Shown here in pieces: positions 6,866 through 14,473 of a DNA stretch of 14,494 nt. The notes beneath the pieces are model-generated. The model ran no database searches. It was not told the DNA's origin and saw only the letters and a program-made list of their open reading frames with translations. The stretch comes from an uncultured Bacteroidales bacterium (GTDB lineage Bacteria; Bacteroidota; Bacteroidia; Bacteroidales; Lentimicrobiaceae), in contig CALCQV010000088.1 in NCBI GenBank assembly GCA_937894795.1, positions 1 through 14,494 on the forward strand. The letters run 5' to 3'. Made by a program: the position numbers and the translations under genes. How positions within the stretch are numbered: the stretch's first letter is position 1; every line of letters starts with the position of its first letter.

Positions 6866-8140
6866 TCAATGTTGAATAATCACCTTTTTTGTCATCACAC
6901 CCCGGTTGGTTCTGATTTTTAACAAATGGATGCCGTTCGCCAATCCCTGTGTATTCATCAAATAACGGGGTGTTCCTGTAATTCCTATATGAAGTGTACC
7001 ATTCGCATTGATTCTTTTCCCATTGGATTCATACCATTGAACATCACTAATCTCACCACTCTCCTCCAAACCAGTGATGGTAATGACATCATTGGCAGGA
7101 TTCGGGTAAACGGTAATAAAATCGTCTGCCCCCGTCTCTTCCATACCCACTATGAATCCAATATATGAAGCTTCCCATCGGTATACAGGATCAGTCATCA
7201 GGAGGAGGTACTCATGATTCTTATAGATGTATGATGTTGTTTCAAGGGGTATCCATGTAACACCCGACAAGGTTTCGTTTTTTCCGGTAAGGGTATTACC
7301 CTCAACGCAGGTATAACTCATTTTCATCTCATTCACCCAGCTATTTCCCACTTTTGAGGCAAACAACTCGGTTATGATGTTCCCTTCGGCGTCATTGGCA
7401 TATGTCACCTTGCCCACCGGTTGCCAGCTTCCTGTTTCATAACTATCCATTGTCATCTCTAACCAATAGCCCTGTGCATTGCAGGTATAGTTCAGCCTCA
7501 TACCGTTTTCCCATGGACCTCCATTATCGGAGAACTGATTGGTGATGGTTTTCAGGAATCCGTTATTGTCGTATGCGTAGTCGTTCTTGTAATCATTTAT
7601 CCATGCGTTGTTTTTCCAGTTCTCCTGCAGAACTTGTAGTTTTTTGTCACCAAACGTGTAACTGTAATTCCGGCGGGCATCATTGACCCAGTTCCCGGCA
7701 GAGTATTTCTCTATCACCTCCATAGTCACACGGTGTTGCCCATCAGTTGTCTGTTTGATGCGGATCACATCCTGCCAGGCTGAGCCGGTCCACATAGCTG
7801 TAGTTCCTGATATCAGAGTCCCGTTCAACCAGGCAAAGGTTATTTTGATGTAGTTTCCCCATGTTGCCTCGGTTCTCTTTTCCACTTGTTGCTCCAACAC
7901 GCGTCCCTGTGTATCAAACGTCTGTGTATAACGATAGCTCAGGGCATTCTGATCATCATAGCAGAGCACTGATTCCCAGTTCCAGACTATTTCACCGGGT
8001 GTCCTATTTCCGGCAGGTAACAGCAGGTTATCAATGGATAAGGTATAATGGTCGTGCAGTATGGTTTCCGTCCAATGCTGCGCATTGGCAACTATTGCCG
8101 ACAGGTAAATCACCATCAGCAATGATAGTTTTTTTTTCAT
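6866..8140 (-). CDS. T9SS-exported protein with ~29-residue Trp repeats
   Basis: This 424-residue protein has a signal peptide (about 1-20, cleavage near ANA-Q), a repeat region and a type IX secretion C-terminal sorting domain. The repeats centre on Trp94, 122, 151, 180, 210, 239, 268 and 296, spaced 28-30 residues, with a pattern W-x-N-x-x-(R/K)-x-x-Y-x-Y, for example WVNDARRNYSYTF and WINDYKNDYAYD. The sorting domain begins VYPNPANDVITI (344-355) and ends GIHLLKI...VMTKKVIIQ. Proteins of this type are moved across the outer membrane by T9SS and then released or attached to the surface. The repeats resemble YD/RHS-like beta hairpins, which suggests a binding or adhesion role, but no enzymatic domain is recognised. 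It is the first gene of a likely two-gene minus-strand unit with the subtilase and is divergent from the T9SS cargo gene at 8401. Confidence 0.85.
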   Translation of the reverse strand: MKKKLSLLMVIYLSAIVANAQHWTETILHDHYTLSIDNLLLPAGNRTPGEIVWNWESVLCYDDQNALSYRYTQTFDTQGRVLEQQVEKRTEATWGNYIKITFAWLNGTLISGTTAMWTGSAWQDVIRIKQTTDGQHRVTMEVIEKYSAGNWVNDARRNYSYTFGDKKLQVLQENWKNNAWINDYKNDYAYDNNGFLKTITNQFSDNGGPWENGMRLNYTCNAQGYWLEMTMDSYETGSWQPVGKVTYANDAEGNIITELFASKVGNSWVNEMKMSYTCVEGNTLTGKNETLSGVTWIPLETTSYIYKNHEYLLLMTDPVYRWEASYIGFIVGMEETGADDFITVYPNPANDVITITGLEESGEISDVQWYESNGKRINANGTLHIGITGTPRYLMNTQGLANGIHLLKIRTNRGVMTKKVIIQH

Positions 8141-8400
8141 GGTGTATCGGGCTTTGAAATTTATATTAAATATAATTAATGATTAATGGATTGACAGGGC
8201 ATAAGTCATTTATTTATCAACAGGTCATTGTGTATGTCAAAACATTGAAATGAACTGAACTCCCGGCGTAAATGAAGTTGTATCAACTGGTTTCCCTACT
8301 ATCTCATTGTCTGATATGTTACATTCTGCATATTTTAGCATCAATGCTTGATTCACTCTTTTTTTTGGTATACTTTTACTGAAACTTAACCAGCTTAGTT

Positions 8401-8895
8401 ATGAATATAAAACGATTCCTCAGGCTGCTGTTCCTAATTCCGGCTATTTTTTCGGCTTGTTTTGCTTCCTCCCAATCCATTTCTAAATCAGTTATAGGGA
8501 ATACAGGATCAACCCTCTCCGCCGACAATTACAAATTGACCTTTACTGTTGGTGAACCGGTTGCGGGGATAATGACAGGTAAAGGAAATCAGCTCGGCAA
8601 TGGTTTTCTTAGCTCACTCGACTTGTCGGTGCTTGCCATTCCTGAATATCATGATATACCGTTTTTTGATTTATACCCTAATCCTGCTACCTCCGTTTTT
8701 ACCTGCCGGCAAAAGGATGGACATCCTATTCATCTGCGTGCCTATGATACGGATGGGAAGCTTGTGCTGGACACCTCTGTTGCCACAGACGATTATACCA
8801 AAGTGAGTCTATGGAAACAAGGCTTATATCTGCTCCTCATAACTGATCAGGCCACACAACAGCAGGGCCACTTCAAACTACTGATTCATCGTTAG
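8401..8895 (+). CDS. Small T9SS type A sorting-domain protein
   Basis: This 164-residue protein has a signal peptide (about 1-25). A short region follows with SKSVIGNTGSTLS and a TVGEPVAG...GNGF motif common in small Bacteroidota secreted proteins. From about residue 88 it has a T9SS C-terminal sorting domain starting DLYPNPATSVFT and ending with GLYLLLI and a lysine-poor HFKLLIHR tail. Only about 60 residues lie between signal and sorting domain, so its function is unknown. Cys20 in FSAC could be mistaken for a lipobox, but cleavage by signal peptidase I near ASS-Q is equally likely. The next gene starts 60 bp downstream, probably in the same operon. A weak promoter-like TTG (8348-8350) and TATACTTT (8369-8376) precede it. 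Confidence 0.82.
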   Translation: MNIKRFLRLLFLIPAIFSACFASSQSISKSVIGNTGSTLSADNYKLTFTVGEPVAGIMTGKGNQLGNGFLSSLDLSVLAIPEYHDIPFFDLYPNPATSVFTCRQKDGHPIHLRAYDTDGKLVLDTSVATDDYTKVSLWKQGLYLLLITDQATQQQGHFKLLIHR

Positions 8896-8955
8896 TTTTT
8901 ACATCAACCAACAAGATACAACCCTAATAACACCCACACCCAAACATTAAAACCC

Positions 8956-10215
8956 ATGAAAAAATTATTTACCATTATAATAATGCTTTGCGGCATCACA
9001 GCCATGGCACAGGCGCCTCAGGGATTCAACTACCAGGCAACGGTAAGGGACGGCAATGGTGTGCTGATCATCAATCAGAATGTCTATTTCATCTTCAACA
9101 TCATGCGGAACAGCCCTACCAGTCTGCCGGTATACAGCGAAACTCATTATGCACCAACCGATGATCTTGGAACCGTGAGTCTGGTAATAGGGCAGGGTAC
9201 CCCCACCACCGGCAACTTTGCTGAGATACCATGGGGTGAAGGCACTTACTACTTGGGCATTGAACTCAATACCGGTGCCGGCTATGTAGCCATGGGCACC
9301 ACGCAACTGCTCAGTGTCCCTTATGCTCTGTATGCCAACAGTGCCGGCAATACCCAGCCACAGAACCTGGCCAGCGTACTCTATCATGGTAATAATGGCG
9401 ACGGGCAACAGATCAAGCATATAGCAGATCCCACTGATGCCAAGGATGCTGTTACCAAATCGTTTGTAACATTACGCGTCTCACCTGAGGGTGATACCCT
9501 GTGGCTTGGCACCGGTCAGTGGGTGATAGTACCGGGCATCAGCGCAGCCAATCCTACGGGAGGTGAGCCGGGTACGGTAACCGATATTGATGGAAATACC
9601 TATACCACGGTGGTTATTGGTAATCAGGTGTGGATGACTCAAAACCTGAAGGTCACCCATTACCGTAACGGCACTGCCATTGACTATCCGGGCGAAAACA
9701 ACGATGCCTGGTACTCCAACAACGGAGGCGCCTACGCATGGTACAACAATAATATGGAATGGAAGAATATTTATGGCGGACTCTACAATTACTATGCGGT
9801 CGTCAATCAGAACGGACTTTGCCCTGAAGGCTGGCATGTGCCGGGTGTAGAAGAATGGAACCAACTGTATATGTACATCGGACAAAGCACCCCTGCAGGT
9901 AATAGACTGAAATCATGCCGCCAGGTAGAATCCCCACAGGATGGTTGTGCCACCTCCACCCATCCAAGGTGGGATTATAATGCATCAAACCATGGCACTG
10001 ACGACTTTCATTTCAGCGCTATACCGGCAGGTTCCCGTGGGGTGGAAGGTGCTTATTCCGGTATAGGCGTGGTTAATGAACTGTGGACTGCCACTGAAAT
10101 AGGCAATGGACGGGCCTGGGCACGTATTCTGCTCAATGAAAGCAATGAGTTGCTGAATGACGACGGCTACATGAAGAAGGGAATCTCCGTTCGTTGTATG
10201 AAAACCTTGGAATAA
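8956..10215 (+). CDS. Secreted FISUMP-domain protein
   Basis: This 419-residue protein has a signal peptide (about 1-19, AMA-Q). Its N-terminal domain is common in Bacteroidota surface proteins (about 20-130: PQGFNYQATVRDGNG ... LLSVPYALYANSAGN). The C-terminal FISUMP domain (Fibrobacter succinogenes major paralogous domain, about 207-417) contains TDIDGNTYTTVVIGNQVWM, CPEGWHVP (289-296), FHFSAIPAGSR (351-361) and a final GISVRCMK (409-416). A linker with DAKDAVTKSFV (161-171) joins the two, as in many phage-tail-like or trimeric surface proteins. Its molecular role is not established; the fold is related to extracellular C-type-lectin-like domains. It has no T9SS sorting domain and no lipobox cysteine, so its final location is unclear. 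The codon usage and style match the upstream cargo gene. Confidence 0.88.
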   Translation: MKKLFTIIIMLCGITAMAQAPQGFNYQATVRDGNGVLIINQNVYFIFNIMRNSPTSLPVYSETHYAPTDDLGTVSLVIGQGTPTTGNFAEIPWGEGTYYLGIELNTGAGYVAMGTTQLLSVPYALYANSAGNTQPQNLASVLYHGNNGDGQQIKHIADPTDAKDAVTKSFVTLRVSPEGDTLWLGTGQWVIVPGISAANPTGGEPGTVTDIDGNTYTTVVIGNQVWMTQNLKVTHYRNGTAIDYPGENNDAWYSNNGGAYAWYNNNMEWKNIYGGLYNYYAVVNQNGLCPEGWHVPGVEEWNQLYMYIGQSTPAGNRLKSCRQVESPQDGCATSTHPRWDYNASNHGTDDFHFSAIPAGSRGVEGAYSGIGVVNELWTATEIGNGRAWARILLNESNELLNDDGYMKKGISVRCMKTLE

Positions 10216-10289
10216 CTTAATAAGGTATTAAATAAATGCATGAATTAACGGTCGGGTGTACTCTTCAGCCGGCTTATTATTTCTACTGT

Positions 10290-10523
10290 TTAATGACAAT
10301 CCTGCTTTAAGCACTCGCAACGGTGACCGGCATTCCGTAAAGCAAATGCTTTGGTGAGCGAATCAAAGGGAGGTGGTGAATTTACAGGTTTGCCATTAGC
10401 AATTCGGTTGGCATAACAATCGGCACAGAGAACAATGGCATTTTCTATTCCATTGCCCCGATCGGCTCTTTTATGGCGGACTTCCAAACGATTCGTCGCT
10501 TCACAGCGTGTAATTGTGGTCAT
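10290..10523 (-). CDS. Small HNH-endonuclease-like zinc protein, degenerate
   Basis: This 77-residue protein resembles small HNH proteins of Bacteroidota. Visible elements are TRCE (Cys7), LEVRHKRADRGNG with His17, NAIVLCADC (Asn28, Cys33, Cys36) and a second cysteine cluster GHRCECLKQDC (Cys69, 71, 76). In canonical HNH domains the last segment is LCxxCH; here the position after Cys36 is Tyr37, and the N-terminal CxxC pair has only one cysteine. It may therefore bind zinc without cleaving DNA, or be a relic of a two-domain protein. The C-terminal part (FDSLTKAFALRNAGHRCEC) looks like the beginning of another HNH unit, which fits truncation of a longer ancestor. An in-frame stop lies just upstream of the start, so 10523 is the natural start. 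It stands alone, convergent with the FISUMP gene. Confidence 0.65.
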   Translation of the reverse strand: MTTITRCEATNRLEVRHKRADRGNGIENAIVLCADCYANRIANGKPVNSPPPFDSLTKAFALRNAGHRCECLKQDCH

Positions 10524-10626
10524 TAGTTCAATCTTGGTTAATTATGATGGTGGCCTCCTTCAGTGAGATCCTTGCTTACTCGTATTTATTGCCAATTCGT
10601 TTAATTGTAATCCCCCTTTATAAGTC

Positions 10627-10657
10627 CAAATATATAACAAAAAGGAATGATTTCACA
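10627..10657 (-). promoter_or_regulatory. Predicted promoter of the HNH-like gene
   Basis: On the minus strand, TGTG (10657-10654) is followed after 19 bp by TATATTTG (10634-10627), a full match to TAnnTTTG. The -7 element ends about 103 bp upstream of the HNH-like start codon. The arrangement is nearly the same as that before the histidine kinase gene. Confidence 0.45.
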
Positions 10658-10765
10658 CGACGGATAAAAATTAATATAAAAAGGATTATTCAAGATTCCT
10701 CCCCAAAACATTCCATTTAGCCCCAACCTGTAAGAAACAAACAAAATTATTAAATCCTGAAAACC

Positions 10766-10844
10766 ATTGAACGCCGAAGGCTTTGAACCGCTATTGAACC
10801 ACTTTGAACGCGTCAGCTTTGAACCACATTGAACCACATTGAAC
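10766..10844. repeat. Array of seven WTTGAAC motifs
   Basis: WTTGAAC occurs at 10766, 10782, 10793, 10803, 10818, 10828 and 10838 (spacings 16, 11, 10, 15, 10, 10). The last copies form perfect CACATTGAAC decamers. The array can also be read as two copies of a ~37-bp unit starting at 10767 and 10804, each containing TTGAAC, a short GC-rich spacer, TTTGAACC and ATTGAACCAC. It ends 47 bp before the DUF4625 start codon, and its last TTG could act as a -33 element for a TACGTTAG (10859-10866) -7-like sequence. It could be an operator array or a non-functional repeat. Confidence 0.75.
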
Positions 10845-10891
10845 ATCTCCTATGTCATTACGTTAGTAAAGAGTTCAATGAATGAATAAAG

Positions 10892-11359
10892 ATGCGAAAA
10901 ATTATTGAAATCACCGCTTTAGTTCTTTTAGTTGTCTTGATTGCTGCAGCATCTGTTTCCTGCACAAAGGAGAAGGAGGCAGATACCGTTGCCCCCATCA
11001 TTGATATAGTGCTTCCCCGGGAGGGCGATACCCTATTCATAAATGGTGAAACGCATCTGGAACTTAATGTTTCTGATGAACGGGAACTCGATTCCTGTCG
11101 CTTTGAGGTGCACAGTAACTTTGATCATCACACCCACAAGTCAACTCTCCATGGCGATGAGCCCTTTTTCTATACCCGTTTTTTTATCCTCACAGGCATT
11201 AAATCAACCACGCTGCACGATTATGCATTCGTGATTCCTGACACCATAGGCCTTAATCCAATAGCGCAGGGTTCGTATCATTTCGTGATGGATTGCTATG
11301 ATAAAGCGGGAAATAAAAGCACGGTCGTCCGGAATATAACTATTGCTGCTAAATACTGA
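10892..11359 (+). CDS. DUF4625 family lipoprotein
   Basis: This 155-residue protein has an N-terminal lipoprotein signal (about 1-23) with Cys24 in SVSC followed by TKEKEAD, consistent with an outer-membrane or surface lipoprotein. The remainder matches the DUF4625 pattern of Bacteroidota: DTVAPIIDIVLPREGD (31-46), a DERELDSCRFEVHSNFDHH segment, IPDTIG, and the terminal GSYHFVMDCYDKAGNKS. The predicted fold is an immunoglobulin-like beta sandwich; no function is known. The histidine cluster FDHHTH could bind a metal, but this is speculation. The upstream region carries the WTTGAAC array. osmC follows after 79 bp on the same strand and may be co-transcribed or use its own promoter. Confidence 0.85.
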   Translation: MRKIIEITALVLLVVLIAAASVSCTKEKEADTVAPIIDIVLPREGDTLFINGETHLELNVSDERELDSCRFEVHSNFDHHTHKSTLHGDEPFFYTRFFILTGIKSTTLHDYAFVIPDTIGLNPIAQGSYHFVMDCYDKAGNKSTVVRNITIAAKY

Positions 11360-11402
11360 CTGCCTGATGTCGGAAGCTACATTCAAAACTTTTAATTAAC
11401 TT

Positions 11403-11410
11403 TATACTTG
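11403..11410 (+). promoter_or_regulatory. Possible -7 element for osmC
   Basis: TATACTTG matches TAnnTTTG with one mismatch and lies 28 bp before the osmC start codon. No clear -33 element is visible, so osmC could also be read from the DUF4625 promoter. Confidence 0.3.
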
Positions 11411-11438
11411 AACTATTATACAAATATAAACTGAAACC

Positions 11439-11861
11439 ATGAAATTTATAAGAAGGGCTGAAGCCCAATGGAAAGGAACGGGGAAAGAGGGAAATGGTAG
11501 CCTTACAACCCAGAGCGGAGCATTAAAAAATGCCTTTTATTCATCCGACGCAAGGTTCGCTGATGCTCGGGGTACCAACCCTGAAGAGTTGATTGGGGCG
11601 GCACATGCCGGTTGCTTCACCATGAAGCTGGCATACCTGTTAGCTGAAGCGGGATTCACTCCCACAAACCTCCATACCAAAGCAAAGGTTACATTCGAGG
11701 ATGGTGGCATTCCATTAATCCAACTCAGTCTTGAAGGCGAAGTGCCCGGTATTTCCAAAGAAAAGTTTGAGGACATTGCCGGCAATGCCAAGGTATCCTG
11801 CCCTGTTTCTACGCTGTTAAGGGCAGAAATTGAACTTACGGTTAAGCTTATGACCCACTGA
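11439..11861 (+). CDS. osmC: OsmC family peroxiredoxin
   Basis: This 140-residue cytoplasmic protein matches OsmC over its whole length. It reduces organic hydroperoxides using a pair of reactive cysteines: Cys59 in ELIGAAHAGCFTM and Cys121 in AKVSCPVS. The conserved Arg39 in DARF and the GTNPEELIGAAHA segment (45-57) that orients the peroxidatic cysteine are present. The C-terminal LLRAEIELTVKL strand completes the domain. Similarity is to the OsmC subgroup rather than Ohr, judging by GTNPEELIGAAHA. In other bacteria OsmC is induced by osmotic and stationary-phase stress; regulation here is not visible beyond a possible promoter element. Physiological reductant is unknown from sequence. Confidence 0.94.
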   Translation: MKFIRRAEAQWKGTGKEGNGSLTTQSGALKNAFYSSDARFADARGTNPEELIGAAHAGCFTMKLAYLLAEAGFTPTNLHTKAKVTFEDGGIPLIQLSLEGEVPGISKEKFEDIAGNAKVSCPVSTLLRAEIELTVKLMTH

Positions 11862-11884
11862 TTTCATCATTCTTATTCTTTCGG

Positions 11885-11908
11885 TAAAATTTTCAGAACA
11901 AAATTTTA
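11885..11908. other. AT-rich inverted repeat after osmC
   Basis: TAAAATTTT (11885-11893), a 6-nt loop and AAAATTTTA (11900-11908) form a perfect 9-bp AT-only stem 23 bp past the osmC stop. Outer CGGTA (11882-11886) and TACCG (11915-11919) could alternatively pair. It may be a weak terminator, though it lacks GC pairs. Confidence 0.3.
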
Positions 11909-11972
11909 TAGATATACCGGAATATCCTAATTTTATGCTTTTATTCCTGACAGATAATTCCCGACAACCAAC

Positions 11973-12029
11973 GGATACAACTTACTGATCTGTTATAGCC
12001 CAAGGATAAAACATGCTGATCTGTTATGG
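11973..12029 (+). repeat. Duplicated 31-bp leader repeat before the Wzc-like gene
   Basis: Two direct copies (about 11973-11998 and 12004-12029, offset 31 bp) share GGATA, AAC and the exact core CTGATCTGTTAT (11985-11996 and 12016-12027). The second copy ends 21 bp before the start codon, so the repeats lie in the 5' leader or promoter of the polysaccharide gene and could bind a regulator. Confidence 0.6.
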
Positions 12030-12049
12030 AATGCTGAAACCGGATTATC

Positions 12050-14467
12050 ATGAATGATCTTAACCCCAATCCTTCTCCTTCTGTTGCACCCTCTGTAGCA
12101 CAGGAGAATTCCATCGATCTTAAGGTTTATCTTTTCAAATTCCTGCGATACTGGTATTTCTTTGTTATTTCAGTATTGATAGCCCTGCTGGTAGCATGGC
12201 TTGTGAACCGCTACACTAAGCCGCTTTACAGTGTCAGTACCACCGTGCTGCTTGAACAGCAGTCGTCGCCTCTCGATATTTCTTACGATTGGTGGGGGTG
12301 GTATCCCGACCTCAAGATGATAGAGAATGAAAAGGGGGTGCTGTTGTCACATTCCCTCATTCAGCGTGTGAGTAAGGTCCTCACTTTTGAAGTCTCCTAC
12401 TTCGGGGTAGGCAGGATCCTTACAAGCGAACTATACGACAACTCGCCCTTTACCGTAGTGTTCGACACCCTGTCAGTGCAGCCCTGCAATGTCCGTTTCA
12501 ACATCACCCTCAACAGCAACCTCATATACACCATTAATGCCGAGGGTACGGATGTACCCACCTGCTACTATGGTTCCGACATGAAACAGAAGATCAAAGA
12601 GGGTTTGCCTGTCATAAGCAGGCTCAATATCCAGGGTATGCACCATTACGGCGAATGGATATCCGACAAGCACTACCGTTTTAAAATTATCCTGAACGAC
12701 CGGTTCCGGCCTGAGTCGTTAAACCAGGAGATGTTCTTCATGTTCAATGATCCGGGTGCCCTGGCAAAGGAGTACAATAAGTTTACAGTTGAGCCTATAA
12801 ACAAGGAGTCATCCATTGTACAGATAACCATGACCGGCATGAATCCGCGAAAGACAGCCGATTTCCTAAACGCACTTACAAATGAATATATGAAGCGGAG
12901 CCTTGATCGCAAGAACATGGAGGCAACCGGCACTATCCGCTTCATTGAAGAGCAGATGCTTGGCATTACCGACTCTCTTCAACTGGCTGAATCCAACCTG
13001 CAGCGGTTTAAGCAATTACACAAGATAATGGATGTCGACGTTCAGTCACAACAGGTGCTTAATACCATGGAAGACCTTGAAAAGCAGAAGGCTACACTGC
13101 TGGTAAACAATATGTATTACGAGTACCTGCGTGATTACCTGCGCTCAAATAACGACAACCTTTCCGGACTGACCGTACCATCCTCCATGGGCATCAATGA
13201 TCCTATACTCACCGGCCTGATAACAGATCTCACCAAACTCTATGCAGAGCGCAGTGAAGCCCGGCTGGTAGCCAGGGAGGGCAACCCGCTCATTGCCTCC
13301 TACAACCAGCGTATAGAAACACAGAAACGCATCCTCACTGAAAATATCAACAGCATCCTGAGCAACTCCCATATTTCCATACGCCAGATTAACCAACGCA
13401 TCAGTGCAATGGGTGGCAAGATAAACCAGCTGCCTGCCACACAGCGACAGATGTTTGGCATGGAACGTAAATTCAAACTCAATGATGCCGTTTATACCCT
13501 GCTCCTCGAAAAAAGAGCTGAAGCACAGATTACCAAAGCATCCAATCTGGCCGACAATGAAGTAATCGACACTGCCGATGCTGCCTGGGCTGTTCCTGTG
13601 AAACCAAAGAGAAGCCTCAACTATGCCGTTGCCCTCATTGCAGGGCTCCTCCTACCGGTGGGCTTACTGCTCGGAAAGGATTATCTGAACAACAAGCTGC
13701 TCGACCGTAAGGACATTGAGAGAATCACCAACCTGCCCATCCTCGGACAGGTGATGCATAGTGGCAGCGACCACCGGCTGGTGGTGGCTGAACACCCCCG
13801 TTCCTTTATTGCTGAATCATTCCGCCAGATACGCACCTCCCTGCAATTCCTTACGGAAGGCAACGACCGCATGGTAATTCTTGTCACTTCCTGCACGGCA
13901 GGTGAAGGCAAATCGTTCACGGCCCTGAACCTCGCAACCGTATTTGCCCTCTATGGCCGCAAAACACTGGTGATGGGTTATGACCTCCGTAAACCGGGCC
14001 TCTATCCCGACATGAACCTGTCGAATACCGTAGGTATCACTTCCTACCTGATCAACCAGAGCAGATTGGATGATATCATACAAACCACCTCCATCGATAA
14101 CCTTCACTTCATGGCTGCAGGGCCGGTACCACCGAATCCTGCCGAGCTTATTGCCTCAGCAGCGAATGATGAGCTGCTTGAAAGACTTAAACAACAGTAT
14201 GACATCATCATACTTGACTCCCCACCCCTGGGACTGGTCACCGATGCCCATCTCCTTATGAAATATGCAGGTGTCAACATCTTTGTGACCCGGCAGAACG
14301 TAACACCCAGGCCCCTCTTTGAATCTATCATCACCGATATAAACAAGTACACCAACGGCAAAACGGGAATCATACTCAATGATTTTGATGCCCGCAAAAG
14401 CAATATCGGCCGGGGCTATGGGTATGGATACTCGTCAGGATATGATTATGGGTATTATGAAGGGTAA
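12050..14467 (+). CDS. Wzc-like polysaccharide co-polymerase / BY-family tyrosine autokinase
   Basis: This 805-residue inner-membrane protein controls chain length and export of capsular or exopolysaccharide. Domain order: N-terminal cytoplasmic segment, transmembrane helix about 36-53, Wzz-type periplasmic domain, coiled-coil region (about 290-450), a GNVR-like segment with LPATQRQMFGMERKF (461-475), second transmembrane helix (about 523-542), and a cytoplasmic BY-kinase. Kinase motifs are Walker A TSCTAGEGKS (613-622, Lys621), Walker A' VMGYDLRKP (641-649, Asp645) and Walker B IIILDSPPLG (719-728). RQIRTSLQF (592-600) is the helix used for oligomer contacts in this family. The tail from residue 789 has seven tyrosines (790, 792, 794, 798, 800, 802, 803), the expected autophosphorylation cluster. 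Fusion of both modules in one chain is as in Wzc of Gram-negatives. No other polysaccharide genes are visible; they may follow beyond the right edge. Confidence 0.95.
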   Translation: MNDLNPNPSPSVAPSVAQENSIDLKVYLFKFLRYWYFFVISVLIALLVAWLVNRYTKPLYSVSTTVLLEQQSSPLDISYDWWGWYPDLKMIENEKGVLLSHSLIQRVSKVLTFEVSYFGVGRILTSELYDNSPFTVVFDTLSVQPCNVRFNITLNSNLIYTINAEGTDVPTCYYGSDMKQKIKEGLPVISRLNIQGMHHYGEWISDKHYRFKIILNDRFRPESLNQEMFFMFNDPGALAKEYNKFTVEPINKESSIVQITMTGMNPRKTADFLNALTNEYMKRSLDRKNMEATGTIRFIEEQMLGITDSLQLAESNLQRFKQLHKIMDVDVQSQQVLNTMEDLEKQKATLLVNNMYYEYLRDYLRSNNDNLSGLTVPSSMGINDPILTGLITDLTKLYAERSEARLVAREGNPLIASYNQRIETQKRILTENINSILSNSHISIRQINQRISAMGGKINQLPATQRQMFGMERKFKLNDAVYTLLLEKRAEAQITKASNLADNEVIDTADAAWAVPVKPKRSLNYAVALIAGLLLPVGLLLGKDYLNNKLLDRKDIERITNLPILGQVMHSGSDHRLVVAEHPRSFIAESFRQIRTSLQFLTEGNDRMVILVTSCTAGEGKSFTALNLATVFALYGRKTLVMGYDLRKPGLYPDMNLSNTVGITSYLINQSRLDDIIQTTSIDNLHFMAAGPVPPNPAELIASAANDELLERLKQQYDIIILDSPPLGLVTDAHLLMKYAGVNIFVTRQNVTPRPLFESIITDINKYTNGKTGIILNDFDARKSNIGRGYGYGYSSGYDYGYYEG

Positions 14468-14473
14468 TGGCAT

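Larger units (their letters stand above)
10524..10891. other. Gene-free 368-bp intergenic region
   Basis: I see no credible gene here; a 68-codon plus-strand frame starting at 10514 has no family resemblance and spans the AT-rich promoter region. The region holds the predicted minus-strand promoter at 10627-10657, an AT-rich stretch (about 10600-10760), and the WTTGAAC array at 10766-10844 just ahead of the DUF4625 gene. Confidence 0.6.

Noticed and set aside
8276..8288. AGTTG-TAT-CAACT inverted repeat in the divergent region 8141-8400
   Set aside because: A 5-bp stem is expected by chance; no clear promoter pair was found around it.
10514..10720. 68-codon plus-strand frame
   Set aside because: It has no recognisable similarity, overlaps the HNH-like gene start and the predicted minus-strand promoter, and is AT-rich intergenic in character.
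10766..10844. WTTGAAC array as a CRISPR
   Set aside because: Units are only 7-10 bp with irregular short spacers and no cas genes nearby.
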